Shown here piece by piece: positions 32,494-37,470 of a stretch of DNA of 37,470 nucleotides (position 1 is its first letter; each line of letters starts with the position of its first letter). Made by a program: the position numbers and the translations under genes. The notes below the pieces were generated by a model. That model saw nothing but the letters and a program-made list of their open reading frames with translations, made no database searches and was not told the origin of the DNA. The stretch comes from GW2011-AR15 sp964512765 (lineage in GTDB: Archaea; Nanobdellota; Nanobdellia; Woesearchaeales; GW2011-AR15): positions 1 through 37,470 of the forward strand of contig CAZEKF010000015.1 in assembly GCA_964512765.1 (NCBI GenBank), in the 5' to 3' direction.

Positions 32494-34671
32494 TTGAAAA
32501 AAAAGAAAATCATTACAATATTAGTTGTAATATTAGTTTTATTCTCGTTACATGTTATTAAGAGTAAACCTAGGAAAGGAGAGAACATGTTTGACCAAAG
32601 TAATTTTAAAACTGAAAAAACAAAAGATAGGATTGTGGCTGCTTTTACTCCTGAGTCAGGCGCAGCATTTCAATATTGTTCACCGACAATTGTTGATGAT
32701 TATATTTACATAGGAACCTCAACTAATATTGATGCTAGTACTGAACCTGAAGAATATCTTTCTTCGCTTCCTGATAATTATTTTTATAAAATGAACCTGG
32801 ACCTTAATGTAATCTGGGAGTATCCATTGGAAAAAGGTAATGTTCACGGTAGTGCTTCATTGGACAGTCAAGGAAACATATATTTTGTTACAAACTCATA
32901 TTATGCAGGTGAAAACGATTACATGGGTAAAAATCATTTACTTTCTTTAACAAATGATGGTAAGTTTAGATGGAAAAAACAAATTTCATATGAAGATGAA
33001 TCATGGAAACATGCTATGATGAACCCTGCAATTGATGTAAATGACATTATTTATCTTGGTGACAGCAAACTTTATGCATTTTACACAAACGGAAGCATTA
33101 AATGGCAATATCCTGATAATGATTCTAAGATTACTGGCATGCGAAGCTCTCCAGTCATTGATTCAAAAGGTGACATATATTTTATCTCGCCAAAACCATA
33201 TACTAATAACGATGATTATGAAAAGTATAACGTGCGTGTATACAAGTTTAAACCAGAAGGTACCTTGATATGGTCAACAAAACTTGACAACAATATCTTA
33301 TTTGACGAAGGAGGTATTGAAAACGGTGGCGGTGGTGGTAGAGGCAGCACAGCGTATTCATCCCCGGCATTCTTAAAAGATAAAAAAAGTTTCTATACAA
33401 TTGTTGGGAATACTATTAACAGGGTTGATTCGGAAACAGGAGAAATAATATGGTCAATGACACCTATAAATGCAACTGGTAGGTTCAAAGCTACTCCTGC
33501 TGTTGATGAAAATAATACATTGTACGTTGGCACAAAATCTAACTTTGAAAGTAATTTATATTCTATTGATTCAGATGGTAACCTTATCTGGATGCAACAT
33601 GTTGGCGCTGATCTGTATAGTTCTCCAGTTCTTGGGGATAATGGTGTGCTATACATTGGCTCAGAAGGCACTAAAGTTGGCAGGTTTCATGCAATTGACA
33701 TGGGAACTGGTGAATTGCAATGGTCCTCTTTTAGAAATTATCCTGACTTTTCATACGGATCGCCAACTCTTAAAGATGGGTACATTTACTTCGGAGTTCA
33801 TGAAGTGCTCGGCTACCAATATTTCTGGTCCTACAGAGATGCTCTTTTAAAAATAAAAGTGGAAGCAAACAATTACCAGGAAAATGCAGCGTGGCCGCGT
33901 ATGCACGGTGGTAATATGAATTTGGGTAGAAAATTAGACAAAATAACTGCAGAGCGTGAAAAGCCAACAAAACCAAAAGAGACAGATGTTCCACTAGATG
34001 AAGAAGAGGAACCTGATGTTGAAAAATTCGAGGAACTATTAAATGAAACCAAAAAATCAATTGAAAATCCTAAACCAACTTTATCAAATTTTGGATTTAA
34101 TTTGGATTATTATAATCCAAAAACAAAGTATGTAGGTGACTTTTATTTTACTTCAGGAAAAGTTCCGGGAGATAGAATTTTTACTCCTACTGGACATGTA
34201 ACAGATGAAGGAAAATTTTTACCTTATCCAGGTTATCATCTGCCTGTTGGTACAGAAATAATTTCTCCTATAGACGGGGTTGTGACTGCTGTTGAGAAGA
34301 ACGAGGGTGTTGAAGATTATGAAGTGCATATGTCTCAAAATGGAGTTAAAGATTATATTATTGCTTTTGATCATCTCGTTAATGTTAAAGTAGAAGTAGA
34401 GGATGTTGTTGTTGTCGGGCAAAAATTAGGAGAGGTCCCACCCTATGGTGAAAATGATGTGGGAATGACTGAGTTAGAGTTCTTTAAAGGAGGTAATCCT
34501 CCGATAGCTTATTGTCCCTTTGACTTTCTGGAAGAAGAGCTGAAAGAAGAATACAGCGCCATGCTCTATGACTTGGTGGAAAAATGGGAGGATTTCAAAG
34601 GAGATGATTCTCTGTTCAATGAAGAAGACTGGGTAAGCCCAGGGTGTTTAGTCAAAAGTACTGCGGATTAA
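32494..34671 (+). CDS. Exported PQQ-type beta-propeller with C-terminal M23-like domain
   Basis: The TTG at 32494 is supported by GAGGTG at 32482-32487; the ATG at 32490 is in another frame. The first 24 residues (KKKKIITILVVILVLFSLHV) form a signal or membrane anchor without lipobox. Residues about 45-470 hold PQQ-like propeller blades: repeated GxIYFGS/GxLYIGS strands and W-x-Y/W-x-M turns. After an acidic linker (EEEEPDVEKFEELLNE), residues 575-690 resemble the M23/lysostaphin fold: YHLPVGTEIISPIDGVVTAV, AFDHLVNVKV and VVVGQKLGEVPP. The final HxH of M23 is replaced (TELEFF), so it is probably not an active peptidase. Confidence 0.75.
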   Translation: MKKKKIITILVVILVLFSLHVIKSKPRKGENMFDQSNFKTEKTKDRIVAAFTPESGAAFQYCSPTIVDDYIYIGTSTNIDASTEPEEYLSSLPDNYFYKMNLDLNVIWEYPLEKGNVHGSASLDSQGNIYFVTNSYYAGENDYMGKNHLLSLTNDGKFRWKKQISYEDESWKHAMMNPAIDVNDIIYLGDSKLYAFYTNGSIKWQYPDNDSKITGMRSSPVIDSKGDIYFISPKPYTNNDDYEKYNVRVYKFKPEGTLIWSTKLDNNILFDEGGIENGGGGGRGSTAYSSPAFLKDKKSFYTIVGNTINRVDSETGEIIWSMTPINATGRFKATPAVDENNTLYVGTKSNFESNLYSIDSDGNLIWMQHVGADLYSSPVLGDNGVLYIGSEGTKVGRFHAIDMGTGELQWSSFRNYPDFSYGSPTLKDGYIYFGVHEVLGYQYFWSYRDALLKIKVEANNYQENAAWPRMHGGNMNLGRKLDKITAEREKPTKPKETDVPLDEEEEPDVEKFEELLNETKKSIENPKPTLSNFGFNLDYYNPKTKYVGDFYFTSGKVPGDRIFTPTGHVTDEGKFLPYPGYHLPVGTEIISPIDGVVTAVEKNEGVEDYEVHMSQNGVKDYIIAFDHLVNVKVEVEDVVVVGQKLGEVPPYGENDVGMTELEFFKGGNPPIAYCPFDFLEEELKEEYSAMLYDLVEKWEDFKGDDSLFNEEDWVSPGCLVKSTAD

Positions 34672-34717
34672 AATATGTTTGTCAATCTTTTTATATTTAC
34701 TTTATTTATAATTCTTT

Positions 34718-35398
34718 ATGAAAGCAATTGCTATATTACCTTGCTACAATGAACAAGATTCTGTTGGTAATGTTATTGATTCTTTAAGAAAAACAGCTAA
34801 AGACATTAAACTTGATTTGAAAATAATAGCGATTGATGATGCTTCTAATGATAACACATTAAATGTTTTGAAAAAAAAGAAAGTTAATACAATCATTGGA
34901 TTAGATAGAAAAGTTTCATTAGCTGGTTTAATAAGAATTGGATTAAAAGAATTAGACAAGCATAATCCAGATTATGTTATTCACATTGACTCAGACGGAC
35001 AGTATGACCCAACAGAATTACCTAGATTAATCAAAGCAATTAAACATTGTGACATGGTTATTGGTAACAGACAATTCTTAAGTTTAAAACACATGCCATT
35101 GATAAAAAAAATTGGTAATCTCTTTTTCTCTAGCATTGTATCTATGATTGTTAGACAAAGAATAGAAGATTCACAGTCAGGGTTTAGATTATTAAAGTAT
35201 GATGTTGCTAAGGAATTAAAGTTAAAGTCAAAGTATACATATACACAAGAAGAAATAATCCAAGTAAAAAGACTCGGTTACAAAATAAAAGAAATGCCAA
35301 TTAATTTTAGAAAACGAAAATATGGAAAAAGTAAGTTAATCAATAATCCTTTTGAATATGGTTTTAAAGTTATGCTTGATATAATTCGTTTCAAGTAA
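34718..35398 (+). CDS. GT2 glycosyltransferase, DPM1-like, soluble
   Basis: A 226-residue GT-A enzyme: AILPCYNEQDSVGNVIDSL, IDDASNDNTLNVL, then IHIDSDGQYDPTELPRLIKA with the DxD motif, and RIEDSQSGFRLLKYD. These are the hallmarks of dolichyl/polyprenyl-phosphate mannose or glucose synthases. It lacks the C-terminal membrane helices of the protein at 25138. It probably acts on the cytoplasmic face. It is followed by a GT4 and a GT2 gene in the same direction, which suggests a glycan assembly cluster that continues beyond the window. Confidence 0.87.
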   Translation: MKAIAILPCYNEQDSVGNVIDSLRKTAKDIKLDLKIIAIDDASNDNTLNVLKKKKVNTIIGLDRKVSLAGLIRIGLKELDKHNPDYVIHIDSDGQYDPTELPRLIKAIKHCDMVIGNRQFLSLKHMPLIKKIGNLFFSSIVSMIVRQRIEDSQSGFRLLKYDVAKELKLKSKYTYTQEEIIQVKRLGYKIKEMPINFRKRKYGKSKLINNPFEYGFKVMLDIIRFK

Positions 35399-35432
35399 AA
35401 TTAAATAGTTCTTCTCAATTCTAATAGTAAAT

Positions 35433-36578
35433 ATGAAAATAGCTATTGTTTATGACATGCATTATCCGTTTTCAATAGGCGGTGCTGAGTACAGAAATTT
35501 TAGTTTAGCACAAAACCTAGTTCTAAAAGGTCACGAAGTGCATTTGTTTGGTGTTAAGATGTGGAAAGATTCCAAAACAAAAAAAATAACAAATAATTTT
35601 TACATGCACGGTGTTTCAAAGTATAAAAGCAAATACAACTTTTCTGGTAAAAGACGAGTGTTTGAACCAATCAAATATTCGTTTCACTTATTTTTTGAAT
35701 TAATGAAACATGATTTTGATATTATAGATGTGTCTGCATTCCCGTACTTCCCTGCCTTCTCATGCAAATTATATTCTTTGTTCAAAAAAAAGCCAATGAT
35801 AATAACATGGCACGAAGTATGGTATGATTATTGGCTGCATTATAACAAACTAATAAGCGGGTTTGGAAAAGCTATTGAAAAGATTTTGTCTAAAATAACA
35901 AAGAACAATATTTGTGTGTCAAAACTAACTGCTAAACGATTAAATGAAATTGGTGTTAATAAAAACAAAATAAAAACTATTGAAAACTGGATAGAAACTA
36001 AAGAAATTGCCCGTGCTAAACCATTAAAGCAAGAATATGACATTATTTCTATTGGCAGGCATCTTAAACATAAAAACTTTGATTTATTACTAAAAGTGTG
36101 TTCTGTTCTTGTTAAAGAATTCCCTCAGTTAAAAGTTTTAATAATTGGTGAAGGGCCTGATACTCTTAAACTACTAGAGATAAGAAAGAAACTAGATTTA
36201 GAAAATAATGTTGAAATTCTAAGTTTCACAAAAGAAAAAGAGCAAATGTACCGCTATTTGAAATCCTCTAAAGTGTTTGTGTTATTATCTGAGTTAGAAG
36301 GGTTTAGTTTGATTGCGTTTGAAGCAATGGCTACTTCTCTACCAGTTATTACACTTGAATCAAAACGAAATGCTTTAGCAGGTTACATTAATGGTAAAAA
36401 CGGGTTTGCGTGTAAGAAAAATGAAATTGAAATCATGGATGCAATTTCTAAGCTATTGAAAGATAAAAAGTTATTAGAAATAATGAGTAAATATGCTTAT
36501 AATTATGCAAATGAATTTGATGTTAAAAATAAAGTCAAAGAATTAGAAAAATATTACTTAGAGATAAATGAAACTTAG
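35433..36578 (+). CDS. GT4-family (GT-B fold) glycosyltransferase
   Basis: A 381-residue protein. The N-terminal domain has the GGAE motif (FSIGGAEYRNFSLAQNLVLK) and WHEVWYDYW. The C-terminal domain has SIGRHLKHKNFDLLLKV, the acceptor stretch VLIIGEGPDTLKLLEIRK, and the E-x7-E nucleotide-sugar motif ELEGFSLIAFEAMATSLPVI. These retaining enzymes transfer hexoses from nucleotide sugars to lipid-linked or polysaccharide acceptors. There is no signal or membrane helix. Its stop lies inside the next gene, an 11-base overlap. Confidence 0.92.
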   Translation: MKIAIVYDMHYPFSIGGAEYRNFSLAQNLVLKGHEVHLFGVKMWKDSKTKKITNNFYMHGVSKYKSKYNFSGKRRVFEPIKYSFHLFFELMKHDFDIIDVSAFPYFPAFSCKLYSLFKKKPMIITWHEVWYDYWLHYNKLISGFGKAIEKILSKITKNNICVSKLTAKRLNEIGVNKNKIKTIENWIETKEIARAKPLKQEYDIISIGRHLKHKNFDLLLKVCSVLVKEFPQLKVLIIGEGPDTLKLLEIRKKLDLENNVEILSFTKEKEQMYRYLKSSKVFVLLSELEGFSLIAFEAMATSLPVITLESKRNALAGYINGKNGFACKKNEIEIMDAISKLLKDKKLLEIMSKYAYNYANEFDVKNKVKELEKYYLEINET

Positions 36579-37431
36579 CATTGTTATACCTAACTATAAT
36601 GGATCTAAAACTATTTTAAAGACTATTAAAAGCATTCCTAAAGAATATGAAATAATAGTTGTTGACGATTGTTCAACTGATGATTCTGTTAAGTTAATTG
36701 AAAAAAAGTTTCCAAAAGTTAAAGTTGTTAAACTGGATAAGAATTCAGGAGCTGCCAAAGCAAGGAATACTGGGGTTAAAGACTCAAAAGGAGAACTTAT
36801 TTTATTTATTGACAGTGACATGTGGCTTACTAAAAATGCAATTGAGGATTTGGTGAAAGGAACTAGCAAAGTTGATATTACTTTCCCTAAAATTGTATAT
36901 GAAAACAAACAAGTAATGTATCCTTTGTTCAAGATAGAAAAACAATACCCTCATATCAGTGGCTGTTTTTTAATTAAAAAAAAGTCATTTGAAAAAATAC
37001 TATTTGATGAAAATTACGGTACTTATCTTGAAGATTATGATTTTTTTATTAGGTGTAGTCTAGCTGGGTTAAAAGCTAAATATGTTGACAAAGCAAAAGT
37101 AATGCATGCTAACAAAGGTATTAAAGATTACACTGACAGGTATTATATTGAAGTTAGAAACACAGTTTATGCTATGTTGAAAAAATTACCTGAACAATCC
37201 AAAGTTTATAATCCTTTTACAGTTTCTACACTTACTAAAATGTTTATTTTTGGAGTCTATAACTTTGCATGGTTTAACTGGCAAGGATATAATAGAAAAA
37301 GTAAAAAAATTAATTTTTCTAATAGAATAACTCATCATAGCTGGAAATTGCCGTTTGTTTTTGTTAAGGCGATAATTGATGTTATCAGAAAAAAATTTAT
37401 TGGTTCTCAGATATCTTTAAATATGAAATAA
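36568..37431 (+). CDS. GT2 glycosyltransferase
   Basis: A 287-residue GT-A enzyme: MKLSIVIPNYNGSKTILKTI, VVDDCSTDDSVKLIEKKFP, GAAKARNTGVKDSKGELIL, the DxD motif FIDSDMWLTK near residue 85, and later FDENYGTYLEDYDFFIRC with an ED acid pair. These are typical of rhamnosyl- or other sugar transferases acting on surface glycans. The C-terminal 70 residues contain a short hydrophobic-aromatic stretch (FIFGVYNFAWFNWQGY), possibly a membrane contact. It overlaps the GT4 gene by 11 bases. Its stop codon lies inside a hairpin at the window end. Confidence 0.88.
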   Translation: MKLSIVIPNYNGSKTILKTIKSIPKEYEIIVVDDCSTDDSVKLIEKKFPKVKVVKLDKNSGAAKARNTGVKDSKGELILFIDSDMWLTKNAIEDLVKGTSKVDITFPKIVYENKQVMYPLFKIEKQYPHISGCFLIKKKSFEKILFDENYGTYLEDYDFFIRCSLAGLKAKYVDKAKVMHANKGIKDYTDRYYIEVRNTVYAMLKKLPEQSKVYNPFTVSTLTKMFIFGVYNFAWFNWQGYNRKSKKINFSNRITHHSWKLPFVFVKAIIDVIRKKFIGSQISLNMK

Positions 37432-37444
37432 GGGGACACCCCTT
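37430..37444 (+). terminator. Short inverted repeat at the 3' end of the last gene
   Basis: AAGGGG, loop ACA and CCCCTT form a six-pair hairpin that overlaps the stop codon. The following 26 bases are more GC-rich than the neighbourhood (CCCCTTCCGCTTCGCTACTC). It may be a terminator or the edge of a dispersed repeat. Confidence 0.4.
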
Positions 37445-37470
37445 ATAATCCCCTTCCGCTTCGCTACTCT

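Overview
The window looks like a piece of a low-GC genome from a small-genome archaeon, most likely a DPANN lineage of the Woesearchaeota/Pacearchaeota kind; that placement is an inference. The archaeal signs are an elongator tRNA-Met split by an intron after position 37, a uL16/L10e ribosomal protein of archaeal type, a NOG1-like GTPase, a bifunctional phosphoglucose/phosphomannose isomerase-type protein, and many genes that start about 25-30 bases after a TATA box with no leader. Genes are tightly packed, with ATGA overlaps and convergent genes that overlap by 4-21 bases. Some functions are more usual in bacteria: a prolipoprotein diacylglyceryl transferase (Lgt), lipobox proteins, Fis-type helix-turn-helix domains and a bacterial-style triosephosphate isomerase.

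Layout. 1-2.5 kb: a two-HTH Lrp-like regulator converging on a 501-residue, compositionally odd protein with a methyltransferase-like glycine motif. 2.8-6.3 kb: a lipoprotein with four Ig-like repeats, divergent from a secreted transglutaminase-like protein. 6.3-7.8 kb: lgt and tpiA, overlapping. 7.8-9.2 kb: a minus-strand operon of two pilin-like proteins and a small membrane protein. 9.3-12 kb: a membrane protein, an ITPase-like pyrophosphatase, a NOG1-like GTPase and uL16. 12-14.4 kb: two unknown proteins, a HIT protein, and a coiled-coil/HTH protein. Between the coiled-coil protein and the HIT gene lies a dense array of TGAGAC boxes. 14.4-15.7 kb: intron-containing tRNA-Met, a LAGLIDADG endonuclease gene, and an orphan 20-base tRNA 3' end. 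15.7-20.3 kb: a tRNA methylthiotransferase, a double Fis-type HTH protein, a large protein with one degenerate and one intact nucleotidyltransferase domain, and a small HExxH protein whose last codons are duplicated 115 bases downstream. 20.5-22.6 kb: an ImmA/IrrE-type peptidase and three tandem paralogues of unknown function. 22.7-28.4 kb: an MFS transporter, PGI/PMI, a micro-membrane protein, a GT2 glycosyltransferase, a GT-C-like membrane protein, and an ACT-domain protein. 28.5-34.7 kb: four consecutive exported or surface proteins (LamG, beta-helix/propeller, unknown, and PQQ-propeller plus M23-like). 34.7-37.4 kb: three glycosyltransferases.

The common theme is the cell surface. Lgt could anchor the four lipobox proteins, the glycosyltransferases could decorate the envelope, and the pilin-like proteins could form short appendages. 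No toxin, CRISPR array, integrase or transposase gene was seen. The parts least explained by known families are the TGAGAC array with its coiled-coil/HTH neighbour, the HEG/tRNA-remnant locus, the pseudo-nucleotidyltransferase fusion, the tandem triad with a candidate operator, and the surface-protein operon.
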